Assembly (NCBI GenBank): GCA_946885335.1
Contig: CAMPGG010000098.1
Location: 1-10,881, forward strand
Length of the DNA: 10,881 bases
Source: an uncultured Chitinophagaceae bacterium
GTDB taxonomy: Bacteria > Bacteroidota > Bacteroidia > Chitinophagales > Chitinophagaceae
Direction: 5' to 3'
Shown: in pieces, positions 1 through 7,876 of the stretch
Layout of the letters: each line of letters begins with the position of its first letter
How positions within the stretch are numbered: the first letter of the stretch is position 1
Translations under genes and position numbers: made by a program
Notes under the pieces: model-generated
What the model was told of the DNA's origin: nothing
Database searches by the model: none
The model's input: only the letters and a program-made list of their open reading frames with translations

Positions 1-1097
1 AGATCTCTGTCAGTAGCTGAAGGTTCCAGAACAACTTTTACAAGCGGTGCAGCAGTAATATCCGCAACATATCTTTTTCCATTCGTGAGATCATACAATA
101 CAGGCGCCTGGCCTCCAAAATTAAAATTAGATATCTCTAAATAATTGCCCAATGAATTAGCGGGCAATTTAAAAGCAAAATTCCTGCTTCCACCGAAATT
201 AAATAAGCGGGGATATGTCAATTCGCTTCGTGCAATAACCATTCTGTCTGATGTAAATGTGGTAATATCATCAAATGAAATTGCAGCAGAATTAGTGCTT
301 ATAACAGAAATGGGTACCGGAAAACTTGCTTTGGTATAAGACATGAAATTCATTTGCTGCATGGTATCAATCACCACGTTATTGATACTTACTCCCACTT
401 TCCTGGGATAAAATGCATTACCAGCTGCAGCATAACTAATTGTTGCATCAGGCCCACCGGTATAAACAAATAAATTACTGTTTGTATAATTTATAAATGT
501 GTTGTGCCTTAAATCAGCACTTGACCAGCCTTCTCCTTTATCATAAGCACTGGAATATAAAAATTCACCAACATTCACGGCATGACCTGCATGAATTTTA
601 TTACGGAAATAATTTCCTTCCGTATGCATAAAATATTCTTCTTTTGGTAAAATATTTCCCGCAACGTTATTAACGGTTTCGGCTAAACGAAGATTTCCAC
701 CAGCCGGATTTATCGTTAAAAAAAATGCAGCCGTATCTGTCTGCAAACTAATCTTGTCACTCAACTGGTAATCAGGAACCTGGTAAATTTTTGTATCTGG
801 TTTACCATCATTTCTTTCTCCCCAAAACTCTAAATAACCACCTGCACTTATTTGTCCGGAAGCGGATGTTGTATATAAGGGAATTTCCTTTCCATTTCGC
901 CATAATTGAAAATGTTCTGCTGGTGCAGAACTGATTCCCATCGTTGCAAGATCATTAAACGTAATACGGTAAAGGCCCGTTACGCCAACCTTAAATTTAT
1001 AATAGGTTTTATTATAATCAATCCATTCATTATTATACACCTGGCCCTGAACGGTAAAACCTGCGATGATGAAGAACAGAAGTAAAAATCGTTTCAT
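1..1097 (-). CDS. porU2: PorU2-like C25-family peptidase (type IX secretion sortase-like), N-terminal part, cut by the left edge
   Basis: An uninterrupted reading frame runs from an ATG at 1097-1095 to the window edge, giving 365 codons. The protein opens with a signal peptide (MKRFLLLFFIIAGFTVQGQ), so it is exported. The mature part begins with the block YNNEWIDYNKTYYKFKV, followed by GLYRITFNDL, HFQLWRNGKEIPLYT and GGYLEFWGERNDGKPD. These blocks are typical of the N-terminal region of large Bacteroidota C25 (gingipain-type) proteins annotated as putative type IX sortase PorU2. The catalytic His and Cys of C25 peptidases lie further on and are outside the window, so activity cannot be judged. 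The start is 24 bp after the stop of the PorV-like gene on the same strand, so the two probably share a transcript. No Shine-Dalgarno sequence precedes the ATG, as is usual in this phylum. Family assignment is from remembered motifs; canonical PorU or another C25 cell-surface protein is the alternative. Confidence 0.75.
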   Translation of the reverse strand, partial: MKRFLLLFFIIAGFTVQGQVYNNEWIDYNKTYYKFKVGVTGLYRITFNDLATMGISSAPAEHFQLWRNGKEIPLYTTSASGQISAGGYLEFWGERNDGKPDTKIYQVPDYQLSDKISLQTDTAAFFLTINPAGGNLRLAETVNNVAGNILPKEEYFMHTEGNYFRNKIHAGHAVNVGEFLYSSAYDKGEGWSSADLRHNTFINYTNSNLFVYTGGPDATISYAAAGNAFYPRKVGVSINNVVIDTMQQMNFMSYTKASFPVPISVISTNSAAISFDDITTFTSDRMVIARSELTYPRLFNFGGSRNFAFKLPANSLGNYLEISNFNFGGQAPVLYDLTNGKRYVADITAAPLVKVVLEPSATDRD

Positions 1098-1121
1098 TTG
1101 AATATATTTTCGGGATACGGT

Positions 1122-2231
1122 TTATTTCTTTTTACGGTTGTTGATCATATCTAATTTCAATGAAAATACATGTGTAAACAATGGATTAGATTGATTGGCC
1201 AGGTTTGTGAATGCATAATCTATGGTAAGGGATGAAACTTTGAAACCTGCACCGGCGCTGGGTTGATAGATCCAAACCTTTTTTTGATTCAATGTATCTC
1301 CATCAGCCAAAGCTTTTTGAAAATTATTTATACCAGCACGCAGATAGAAGACATCATTCACATTACACTCAATACCCATCTTAGGATCAACACTCACAGG
1401 ATCTGCACTTATTACTGTATTTCGCTGACCATCAAAAGTGAGATCAAAATTAGCTTCAGCCAATAAACTTACTTTTTCACTGATATCAAATTCACGGGCA
1501 ACACCTAATATTAATCTTGGCGCTGTTAATTCAGTTGATTTTACAGGAATTTCATTATTGGTCAGGTATAAAACTTCTTTTTCTCTTTCTGTAAAAGAGA
1601 ATGACCATGCGTTAAAAGTTGAAGTGATATCACGTCCGGAGATTCCGAATTTCCATTTGTCTTTATGGATCTGCAAACCAGCATCAATTCCAAAACCCCA
1701 GGCTTTGGCAAACTTGCCAACATTTCGATGAATTACTTTGGCATTCACACCAAATTGTACATTTTTATTTTCGGATTCTTTTATTTTTTGGGCGAATGAA
1801 ACTAAAAATGCATAGTCGGCTGAAGAAAATGCCTGTATGTTATTATAGTTTATTGAACCATCAGGTTCCACCAGAAATAAAGTGTTCATTATATCATCTA
1901 CGGCAAACCGAAGACCGGTAATGGCTAGTGTTCTTTTATTACCTGCAGAAGGAAAAGCAATCCCTGCAAAATCATATTTACCGATACCCGCAAAATATTC
2001 GGCGTGCATTAAGTTAACCTGGGGTTGATCTTTTACAAATACTAAACCTGCAGGATTCCAATAAGCAGCAGTTCCATCATTGGCAGAAGCTACCTGTGCA
2101 CTTCCCATTGCCAAGCCCCTGGCACCTGCACCAATATTGAGAAATTCATTGGAGTATTTTCTAAATTGAGCCTCCCCGGTAATAGTAATGAGAATAAAAA
2201 TAACGGATAAAGCTAAGGCGGGTGATTTCAT
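1122..2231 (-). CDS. porV2: PorV/PorQ-family outer-membrane protein, PorV2-like
   Basis: A 369-residue protein with an N-terminal signal peptide (MKSPALALSVIFILITITGEAQ, likely cut after GEA). Directly after it, residues 32-63 hold the family hallmark NIGAGARGLAMGSAQVA followed by NDGTAAYWNPAGL. The rest alternates short beta-type stretches up to a C-terminal strand (HVFSLKLDM), as expected for a FadL-like 14-strand barrel. PorV shuttles T9SS cargo at the outer membrane and hands it to the sortase PorU; the next gene downstream is a PorU2-like protein, which supports PorV2 over PorQ. I chose the ATG at 2231-2229 because the signal peptide begins there; the frame stays open upstream to a TTG at 2255, but that would put eight charged or aromatic residues ahead of the signal peptide. 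The protein ends in a basic tail (NNRKKK). Whether it serves the general T9SS or only its neighbour is inference. Confidence 0.82.
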   Translation of the reverse strand: MKSPALALSVIFILITITGEAQFRKYSNEFLNIGAGARGLAMGSAQVASANDGTAAYWNPAGLVFVKDQPQVNLMHAEYFAGIGKYDFAGIAFPSAGNKRTLAITGLRFAVDDIMNTLFLVEPDGSINYNNIQAFSSADYAFLVSFAQKIKESENKNVQFGVNAKVIHRNVGKFAKAWGFGIDAGLQIHKDKWKFGISGRDITSTFNAWSFSFTEREKEVLYLTNNEIPVKSTELTAPRLILGVAREFDISEKVSLLAEANFDLTFDGQRNTVISADPVSVDPKMGIECNVNDVFYLRAGINNFQKALADGDTLNQKKVWIYQPSAGAGFKVSSLTIDYAFTNLANQSNPLFTHVFSLKLDMINNRKKK

Positions 2232-2288
2232 GCGGAGAGGTTTCTTATAATGCAATTAGTTTGTTGTTTTTAAAGGATCACGGAAATG

Positions 2289-2296
2289 CAAAAATA
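2289..2296 (-). promoter_or_regulatory. Candidate promoter -7 box for the porV2-porU2 pair
   Basis: Read on the minus strand the site is TATTTTTG, a full match to the Bacteroidota -7 consensus TAnnTTTG. Nineteen bases upstream the expected TTG is ATG (2318-2316), one base off. It would give a leader of roughly 50 nt before the ATG at 2231. The box is short and AT-rich, so a chance match is possible. Confidence 0.35.
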
Positions 2297-2380
2297 TACT
2301 TTCGCCCCTCAAAATCATAGCTTTCAATCCTAAAAGATGGAAAATTGAAAACGTATTGAATACAAATATATTGCAGCATT

Positions 2381-2410
2381 CTGATGGCTTTTAAATCTGC
2401 TTTACATTTG
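2381..2410 (+). promoter_or_regulatory. Weak candidate promoter for tyrS
   Basis: TACATTTG at 2403-2410 matches the Bacteroidota -7 consensus TAnnTTTG. CTG at 2381-2383, 19 bases earlier, is one base off the TTG of the -33 element. Transcription from here would begin just before the ATG at 2423, so using this promoter would exclude the upstream ATG at 2384. The very short leader is a weakness. Confidence 0.25.
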
Positions 2411-2422
2411 CCAAAAAGTAAA

Positions 2423-3706
2423 ATGAACCTGATTGAAGAACTTTCCTGGCGTGGCATGATTCAAAACATCATGCCAGGCACTGAAGATCAACTACTTAAA
2501 GAAGTGACCACAGGCTATATCGGTTTCGATCCCACTGCCGATTCGCTCCATATTGGCAGCCTGGTTCCCATTATTCTGCTTGTTCATTTACAAAAAGCTG
2601 GTCATAAACCAATTGCCCTGGTTGGAGGGGCCACAGGAATGGTTGGCGATCCTAGCTTTAAGAGCGAAGAAAGGAATATGTTAAGTGAAGATGTGTTGAA
2701 CAAAAATGTTGAAGGTATTCGCAATCAATTGATTAAATACCTTGATTTTGATGCTTCCCTGCCCAACAGCGCAGAAATGGTCAATAACTATGACTGGTTT
2801 AAACAAATCACCTTCCTGGATTTTATCCGGGATGCCGGAAAACATATCACTGTTAATTATATGATGGCAAAAGACAGTGTGAAAAAGCGATTGGAAGGCG
2901 ATTCCGGAATGAGTTTTACCGAATTTACTTACCAATTAGTACAGGGATATGATTTTTACTGGCTTTATAAACATAAGAATTGTAAGCTACAAATGGGTGG
3001 TAGCGATCAATGGGGAAATATAGTCACCGGGACTGAATTGATCCGAAGAAAAGCTAATGGGGAAGCTTTTGCATTTACCTGCCCGTTAATTACAAAGGCC
3101 GATGGTGGAAAGTTTGGAAAATCAGAAAAGGGAAATGTTTGGCTTGATCCGGAAAGAACATCGCCCTACCAGTTTTACCAATTTTGGTTAAATACTGCTG
3201 ACGATGATGCAGAAAAATATATTAAAATTTTTACTTTTTTACCCAAAAATGCAATTGAGGAGATCTTAACTCAGCACCAATCCGATCCAGGTCAAAGAGT
3301 TTTACAGAAAAAATTAGCTAAAGAAGTAACCACATTTGTACATGGGGAAAAAGAATGCGAAGCTGCCATACAAACCACAGAAAAATTATTCAGTGGCGAC
3401 CCGGTTGAAAATCTTCGTTCATTAAATGAAAAAGAACTTTTACAATCAATGGAAGGTGTTCCCCTTTCTAATTTTCCTATGGAAAAAGTTGAATCAGGTA
3501 TAGATGTGATCAGTTTTTTATCCGAAACTTCCATATTTCCCAGTAAAGGCGAAGCCCGAAAAACTTTACAATCCGGTGGTATTAGCATCAACAGGGAAAA
3601 AGCATCTGAGGTGGCGATGCAAATCAATACATCTCATTTATTAAACAATAAATATATCCTGGTACAAAAAGGAAAGAAGAATTTCTACCTTGTTTATTGT
3701 CAATAA
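2423..3706 (+). CDS. tyrS: Tyrosyl-tRNA synthetase
   Basis: A 427-residue cytoplasmic class I aminoacyl-tRNA synthetase that charges tRNA-Tyr with tyrosine. The Rossmann catalytic domain carries the HIGH-type motif HIGS at residues 43-46, the tyrosine-pocket block GGSDQWGN at 192-199, and the KMSKS-type loop KFGKS at 230-234. FDPTADSLHIGSL (35-47) is the usual TyrRS signature. The C-terminal part, about 360-420, is an S4-like RNA-binding domain (PSKGEARKTLQSGGISIN). Length is normal for the bacterial enzyme. The frame is open from an earlier ATG at 2384, which would add MAFKSALHLPKSK; I prefer 2423 because the conserved family start MNLIEEL begins there and the extra residues look unconserved, but the longer form (440 residues) cannot be excluded. 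It is divergent from porV2 across about 190 bp and precedes the PAP2 gene by 54 bp. No T-box leader is seen. Confidence 0.96.
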   Translation: MNLIEELSWRGMIQNIMPGTEDQLLKEVTTGYIGFDPTADSLHIGSLVPIILLVHLQKAGHKPIALVGGATGMVGDPSFKSEERNMLSEDVLNKNVEGIRNQLIKYLDFDASLPNSAEMVNNYDWFKQITFLDFIRDAGKHITVNYMMAKDSVKKRLEGDSGMSFTEFTYQLVQGYDFYWLYKHKNCKLQMGGSDQWGNIVTGTELIRRKANGEAFAFTCPLITKADGGKFGKSEKGNVWLDPERTSPYQFYQFWLNTADDDAEKYIKIFTFLPKNAIEEILTQHQSDPGQRVLQKKLAKEVTTFVHGEKECEAAIQTTEKLFSGDPVENLRSLNEKELLQSMEGVPLSNFPMEKVESGIDVISFLSETSIFPSKGEARKTLQSGGISINREKASEVAMQINTSHLLNNKYILVQKGKKNFYLVYCQ

Positions 3707-3760
3707 ATCATTTTTATCCCGGTTGGTATGTTTTTTTTATATGGTGAATAAAATTCTACC

Positions 3761-4660
3761 ATGATGAAATATGTGACCGGGTTATTTTTTTGTATAATAA
3801 CCTCCATCCAGGCCTTTAATCAACAAGATTCAGTTTACGTTGCAATTTTAAATGACACAAACATTGTAGTAAATGATAGTGCAGGGGTTGATCCTAAACC
3901 ATTTGTAGATCCCGATATTGAAATTTATAAATTAAAACCAGCAGTTGATGTTCCTTTAACAGCAATTGGAACTGGTTTAAGTTTATTAGGATTCTCAAAA
4001 ATTTACAGTAAAGATGCTTCTTCCGAAGAAGACATATTAGCGCTTAGAAAAAGTGATATCAATAGTTTTGATCGCCGTGCGGCTGACAATTACTCAGAAA
4101 AGGCAACCAAACAAAGCGACATGCTTTTTTATGGTTCCATGCCACTTCCTTTAGTGTTATTACTTGATAAGGATATCAGGAAAGATGCAGCAAAAATTGG
4201 TTTTCTATATCTCGAAGCACTTTCTATAACAGGTGTTTTTTATACCGGGTCAAATTATTTTGTAAACCGTTACAGGCCTTTGGCTTATAATCCTGAAGTA
4301 CCGATGGATGAAAGAAGAAGTGGTGGTTCAACCAATTCTTTTATAGGTGGGCATCCCGCCATGGTGGCCACATCTGTCTTTTTTATTGCAAAAGTTTATG
4401 CTGATTATCACCCGGAATCGAAATTCAAATGGGTTTTATATACAGCGGCATCTGCTTCAACATTTGCGACTGCATATTTACGTTATAAAGGGGGTAAACA
4501 TTTCCCATCCGATTTGATTACAGGTGTGGCCATTGGAACTTTAAGCGGAATTCTTGTTCCCCAGTTTCATAAAAACAAATTAATAAACAATGAAAGAGTG
4601 AAATTGGCGCCATTCCATAATGGCATGTCCAGTGGTTTATCTTTCAGTTATCGGTTATAG
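3761..4660 (+). CDS. Exported PAP2-superfamily phosphatase with variant motifs
   Basis: A 299-residue protein with a signal peptide (MMKYVTGLFFCIITSIQA). The PAP2 core is in the C-terminal half. Motif 1 (K-x6-RP) reads NYFVNRYRP, with Asn165 in place of Lys but Arg172 and Pro173 kept. Motif 2 (PSGH) reads IGGH, with His198 kept. Motif 3 (SR-x5-H-x3-D) reads LRYKGGKHFPSD, keeping Arg241, His247 and Asp251. The family removes phosphate from lipids such as undecaprenyl pyrophosphate, phosphatidylglycerol phosphate or phosphatidic acid; the substrate here is unknown. Hydrophobic stretches near 125-135, 145-162, 200-212 and 225-238 suggest membrane association. Both histidines are present, so activity is plausible despite the altered Lys and Ser positions. 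The start could equally be the second ATG, 3 bp on. It lies 54 bp after tyrS, and its last 6 bp overlap the convergent SGNH gene. Confidence 0.83.
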   Translation: MMKYVTGLFFCIITSIQAFNQQDSVYVAILNDTNIVVNDSAGVDPKPFVDPDIEIYKLKPAVDVPLTAIGTGLSLLGFSKIYSKDASSEEDILALRKSDINSFDRRAADNYSEKATKQSDMLFYGSMPLPLVLLLDKDIRKDAAKIGFLYLEALSITGVFYTGSNYFVNRYRPLAYNPEVPMDERRSGGSTNSFIGGHPAMVATSVFFIAKVYADYHPESKFKWVLYTAASASTFATAYLRYKGGKHFPSDLITGVAIGTLSGILVPQFHKNKLINNERVKLAPFHNGMSSGLSFSYRL

Positions 4661-5326
4661 ATTTAAGTTAGCCAGCACTTTCCATATGGATTGGGCTACC
4701 AATAAATTTCCATTGTTATTCAAATGCACCCTGTCGGATGTTAACACCCCGCTTGGTGCATTTGATGCATTATTAACCAGGTTGTAAGAAATAAATTCTT
4801 TTCTTAAGTCAACCAATGGAAGATTATTGGTTGTTGACAGGTGGCGAACAATGTTTGCATATGCGTTCAGATCTCCGTCTTGCGGATTGCTGTGATCTGT
4901 TTTCTCACCAATGACAGAGGGTGTGCAGAGAATGACTTTTATATTTTTTGCCTTCAGCTTGTCAATAATTTCCTGGTAAAAACGTTGAAATCGATCTGTA
5001 TCCGTACCGGTGCCGGCAAGTGATTTATGCCATACATCATTGATGCCGATATAGATCACAACTACATCAGGCTGCATGGCTATAACGTCTTCATCTAACC
5101 GAAAAAGAAGATCATAAACTTTGTTTCCACCTATACCCTTTCCGATGAAGTCGTATGTATGGTTACTGCTGTTTTTCTTTGCAATGCTATCCAACAGGGA
5201 AATATAACCGCCAGGTTTTACACCCGCTTCGGTTATTGAATCCCCAAAAAATATGACTTTTAATTTTTTACCCGGCATGAAGGAAATAAAAATAACCGCA
5301 AATACTAAGAGTAACAGAGATCTCAT
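4655..5326 (-). CDS. Secreted SGNH/GDSL-family hydrolase
   Basis: A 223-residue protein with a hydrophobic signal segment (MRSLLLLVFAVIFISFMPG), so exported or anchored. All four SGNH blocks are present: block I FFGDSIT with nucleophile Ser30; block II GKGIGGNKVYDLL with the oxyanion Gly near 66-67; block III YIGINDVW with Asn96; and block V SDRVHLN with Asp198 and His201. This is an intact Ser-His-Asp esterase fold of near-minimal size. Family members cut lipid, acyl or acetyl esters, including sugar O-acetyl groups; the actual substrate cannot be read from the sequence. It is on the same strand as cyanophycinase, 83 bp downstream, so they might be co-transcribed, though nothing ties an esterase to cyanophycin. 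Its stop codon lies inside the end of the convergent PAP2 gene (shared hexamer TTATAG). Confidence 0.88.
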   Translation of the reverse strand: MRSLLLLVFAVIFISFMPGKKLKVIFFGDSITEAGVKPGGYISLLDSIAKKNSSNHTYDFIGKGIGGNKVYDLLFRLDEDVIAMQPDVVVIYIGINDVWHKSLAGTGTDTDRFQRFYQEIIDKLKAKNIKVILCTPSVIGEKTDHSNPQDGDLNAYANIVRHLSTTNNLPLVDLRKEFISYNLVNNASNAPSGVLTSDRVHLNNNGNLLVAQSIWKVLANLNL

Positions 5327-5409
5327 CAGTGATTAATTAAAAGTATATTTTGCCTTTTCCACATCAACCAAAATGAAAAAAATATAATTACAGAAAATAA
5401 ATATGGAGC

Positions 5410-6303
5410 TTATTCAACATCCACTTGTTTGCGGATCAATGCACCTTCCTGCATTTCCATTTCAAACCGGCGTTCCCGCAAATAAAAGCCATTCCCCTTT
5501 TCACAAAAATGAACTTTAATATTCTCAATACTGATTGGATTACCATCTGGTATATCAGCAATATTGCTATGCCTGATTTCGTGACCATCAATGATCATTA
5601 CAAGGCCACTTCCAATCGCTTCCATTTTATTTCCTTCAGTAATCAACATCCCGGTATCTTCTCCTAATCCAATACCAATGCACTGCGGATTTGTTGCAAC
5701 TGCCTGTGATAAACGACCAAAACGGCCTCGCTTCTCAAAATGTGAGTCAATGATTACATCATCTATAAAACCCAAACCGGTTGTAATTTTCACTTCACCT
5801 TTTAAATGAGCTCTTATGGCATTACCTTCATAAATCATGGTATTACTCATAGCCATTGCTCCGGCACTGGTACCTGCAACAACAAAATTTTCGTTTTCAT
5901 ACCTGTTTAAAATAGCACGCAGAAAGGTTGTTCCTCCGAATGTAGCACTTAACCGTAACTGGTTACCGCCAGTCATCATTACTGCATCACATTTTTCAAT
6001 CCGTTTCAGGTATTCTTCTTCATTTACTTCCTGCCTGTTACGAATATGCATTACACCAACATTGGTGCAGCCTATTTTTCCAAAAGCATTCAGGTAATTA
6101 TTTCCAACTTCGTAAGGAATTGTAGAAGCAGTTGTAATTACTTCTATCCTGCAATCGATTCCACCTGCTTCATCAACTATGCGCCGTAAAATACCCAGTT
6201 CGAAAAAATTGAGGTTATTGCGAAAAATTTCACCCTTTTCAAGGTCAGTTCCTTTGTCTTCGGCGCCTCCAACAGCTATAAGTTTTCCCTTAGGATGTAT
6301 CAT
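5410..6303 (-). CDS. cphB: Cyanophycinase (peptidase family S51)
   Basis: A 297-residue enzyme that hydrolyses cyanophycin to beta-Asp-Arg dipeptides. It begins MIHPKGKLIAVGGAEDKG without a signal peptide, so it is predicted cytoplasmic like CphB, unlike the secreted CphE type. Key blocks are MMTGGNQ (109-115), the nucleophile elbow GTSAGA with Ser146, IDSHFEKRGRFGRL with His188, and GLGEDTG with Glu215. The spacings Ser to His (+42) and Ser to Glu (+69) equal those I recall for the Synechocystis CphB triad Ser132-His174-Glu201, so the active site looks complete. A full-length cyanophycin synthetase lies about 1.6 kb away on the other strand, which strongly supports the assignment over another S51 peptidase such as dipeptidase E. 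It follows the Tat-signal PLP enzyme after 138 bp, and a candidate promoter sits in that gap, so it may be transcribed on its own as well as by read-through. Confidence 0.93.
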   Translation of the reverse strand: MIHPKGKLIAVGGAEDKGTDLEKGEIFRNNLNFFELGILRRIVDEAGGIDCRIEVITTASTIPYEVGNNYLNAFGKIGCTNVGVMHIRNRQEVNEEEYLKRIEKCDAVMMTGGNQLRLSATFGGTTFLRAILNRYENENFVVAGTSAGAMAMSNTMIYEGNAIRAHLKGEVKITTGLGFIDDVIIDSHFEKRGRFGRLSQAVATNPQCIGIGLGEDTGMLITEGNKMEAIGSGLVMIIDGHEIRHSNIADIPDGNPISIENIKVHFCEKGNGFYLRERRFEMEMQEGALIRKQVDVE

Positions 6304-6323
6304 TCAGGCGGGTTTGATTAAAA

Positions 6324-6331
6324 CAAATGTA
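6324..6331 (-). promoter_or_regulatory. Candidate promoter -7 box for cyanophycinase
   Basis: On the minus strand the site reads TACATTTG, a full match to the Bacteroidota -7 consensus TAnnTTTG, placed 20 bases before the cphB ATG. At the expected -33 distance there is TTTACG, lacking the TTG. The predicted leader would be only about 10-15 nt. It lies in the 138-bp gap after the PLP-enzyme gene and would allow separate expression of cphB. Confidence 0.38.
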
Positions 6332-6441
6332 AAAGAAAATGATCTAACGTAAAGGCCGCCTCGCTGAGTATGTTAGTAAGTGGATAAATATTTTACAGAA
6401 ATTTATATTAAAATGATTGAACCTTACAATCCCCGAAAAAT

Positions 6442-7740
6442 TTATGTTGTTTTTACAAACTCCCTGATTGCTTTCACCAACAAGTCTAAATTTTTAGTAG
6501 TTGTATATACGTTAGGAGTAACTCTGACTCCTTTGATATTCTCCCATTCAATGGTTGTTGTGTGAATTTTGTATTTATTAAATAAATACTGGTCCAGTTC
6601 AGCAGGCTTCTTTCCTTGAATGCCAATATTACCAATGGCGCAACCCCATTGGGGATTAAGTGATGTATTGAGAACAACCGCAGGCAGATCCTGCACTTTT
6701 TCCATCCAGTAATTTTTCAGGTAGTGCAGTCTTTTTTCTTTCCGCTCACTCCCGATCATTTCATGAAATTCTATTGCTTTACCAATAGCTTGTTCAATAA
6801 AGAAGGGCCTGGTTCCTAAATTTTCAAATTTGCGAATATCATCCTGCAGCGGATCGGCCGCAGCAAATAGTGGATACAGGTTTTTGATCTTATTCTTTTT
6901 TACATAAAGCATTCCTGCACCGATTGGCGCATATAACCATTTATGTAAACTTGTTGCATAATAATCACAATCAAGATCAGGAATCTTAAAATCAAAATGA
7001 GCAAAACTATGTGCACCATCAACAACCACTTCAATCCCTTTTTTACGGGCTTCCTGCGCAATTTTCTTCACTGGTAATATTTGCCCGTTCCAATTTATTA
7101 TGTGTGTTAGATGGACGACTTTTGTTTTTGGTGTAAATGCATTTACATATTGTTTCACCAGGTAATCTTCATCCGTAGTGGGAGTTTCCAGGTTTACCCA
7201 AATCATTTTAATCTGGTCTCTTTTTTCTCTTTGCTTCCACGCATTGACCATGTTTGGATAATCCTGTTTTGCAGCAACTACTTCATCACCTGCTTTTAAC
7301 TGAAGTCCGAAAATGATTGTTTCCAATCCTTCAGAAGCATTTCGATTCATGGCGATTTCTTCTGCATCACAACCAGCCAGCACGGCTAAATTTTTTCTTA
7401 AAGGTTCACGTCCCTGGTCAATGATACGCCACATATAATAGCTGGGTGCTTCATTACTCAGGTCATAATATCTTTTCATTGCATCCTGCACTGTTTTGGG
7501 GGCAGGTGATACACCACCATTATTTAAATTGATGATGCCCGGCGAAACAGTAAATGATTGCTGCACATAATACCAGAATGATTCATCATTCGCCAATTCA
7601 TCCGCAGTTAATTGCTCACTGTTTTTTAATGCATGTTCAAGTTGACGACTCCATGCAGGTTGCCATACAGAACTAAATAAAGCAGTGGCAGAAAATAATC
7701 CGGCCTTTCTTAAAAAACTTCTACGATTATCAGCATCCAT
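6442..7740 (-). CDS. Tat-exported class V aminotransferase-fold PLP enzyme
   Basis: A 432-residue protein of the class V aminotransferase fold (fold type I; isopenicillin N epimerase/cysteine desulfurase-like). The N-terminus MDADNRRSFLRKAG is a clear twin-arginine motif (Arg6-Arg7 in RRSFLRK), followed by a hydrophobic stretch (LFSATALFSSVW) and a plausible cleavage site after AWS near residue 31. This predicts folded, cofactor-loaded export to the periplasm. The catalytic domain has NLNNGGVSPAP (71-81), the cofactor aspartate and histidine in DGAHSFAH (Asp241, His244), and the Schiff-base lysine Lys267 in SLHKW. GVRVTPN with Arg406 fits the substrate-carboxylate arginine. The reaction cannot be named: epimerase, lyase, desulfurase or transaminase are all possible. 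It lies between cphA and cphB, 136 bp from the divergent cphA start and 138 bp before cphB. It could be a cyanophycin accessory gene or an unrelated insertion. Confidence 0.87.
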   Translation of the reverse strand: MDADNRRSFLRKAGLFSATALFSSVWQPAWSRQLEHALKNSEQLTADELANDESFWYYVQQSFTVSPGIINLNNGGVSPAPKTVQDAMKRYYDLSNEAPSYYMWRIIDQGREPLRKNLAVLAGCDAEEIAMNRNASEGLETIIFGLQLKAGDEVVAAKQDYPNMVNAWKQREKRDQIKMIWVNLETPTTDEDYLVKQYVNAFTPKTKVVHLTHIINWNGQILPVKKIAQEARKKGIEVVVDGAHSFAHFDFKIPDLDCDYYATSLHKWLYAPIGAGMLYVKKNKIKNLYPLFAAADPLQDDIRKFENLGTRPFFIEQAIGKAIEFHEMIGSERKEKRLHYLKNYWMEKVQDLPAVVLNTSLNPQWGCAIGNIGIQGKKPAELDQYLFNKYKIHTTTIEWENIKGVRVTPNVYTTTKNLDLLVKAIREFVKTT

Positions 7741-7793
7741 GGAATGATATTTTATTTTAAATGTAAGTAAACTTAAAAGAAAATTATTTGCAA

Positions 7794-7833
7794 TTGATCC
7801 TGCCTGGTTATTTCAGATCAAACCAAAATTGGT
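7794..7833. promoter_or_regulatory. Inverted repeats in the cphA/PLP-enzyme divergent region
   Basis: Two dyads lie side by side in the 136-bp divergent gap. TTGATC (7794-7799) and GATCAA (7816-7821) face each other across 16 bases, and ACCAA-AA-TTGGT (7822-7833) is a compact palindrome 44 bp before the cphA ATG. Their position suits an operator for one or both genes. Neither matches a binding site I recognise, and dyads of 5-6 bp can arise by chance. No convincing TTG/TAnnTTTG promoter pair was found for either gene here. Confidence 0.22.
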
Positions 7834-7876
7834 AGCAAACCCAAAAAAAACTAATTTCCGCATCTAAGAAAAGTAT

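Noticed and set aside
145..339. A 64-codon plus-strand frame near the left edge
   Set aside because: It is antisense to the continuous PorU2-like frame, which has a signal peptide and family motifs; the plus-strand product has none.
2232..2255. N-terminal extension of the PorV-like protein from a TTG at 2255
   Set aside because: It would place eight basic or aromatic residues ahead of a normal signal peptide that begins at the ATG at 2231; the extension is only an open frame.
7758..7775. Promoter boxes TACATTTA and TAAGTTTA upstream of the PLP-enzyme gene
   Set aside because: Each misses the final G of TAnnTTTG and the only nearby TTG is 25 or 15 bases away, outside the usual spacing.
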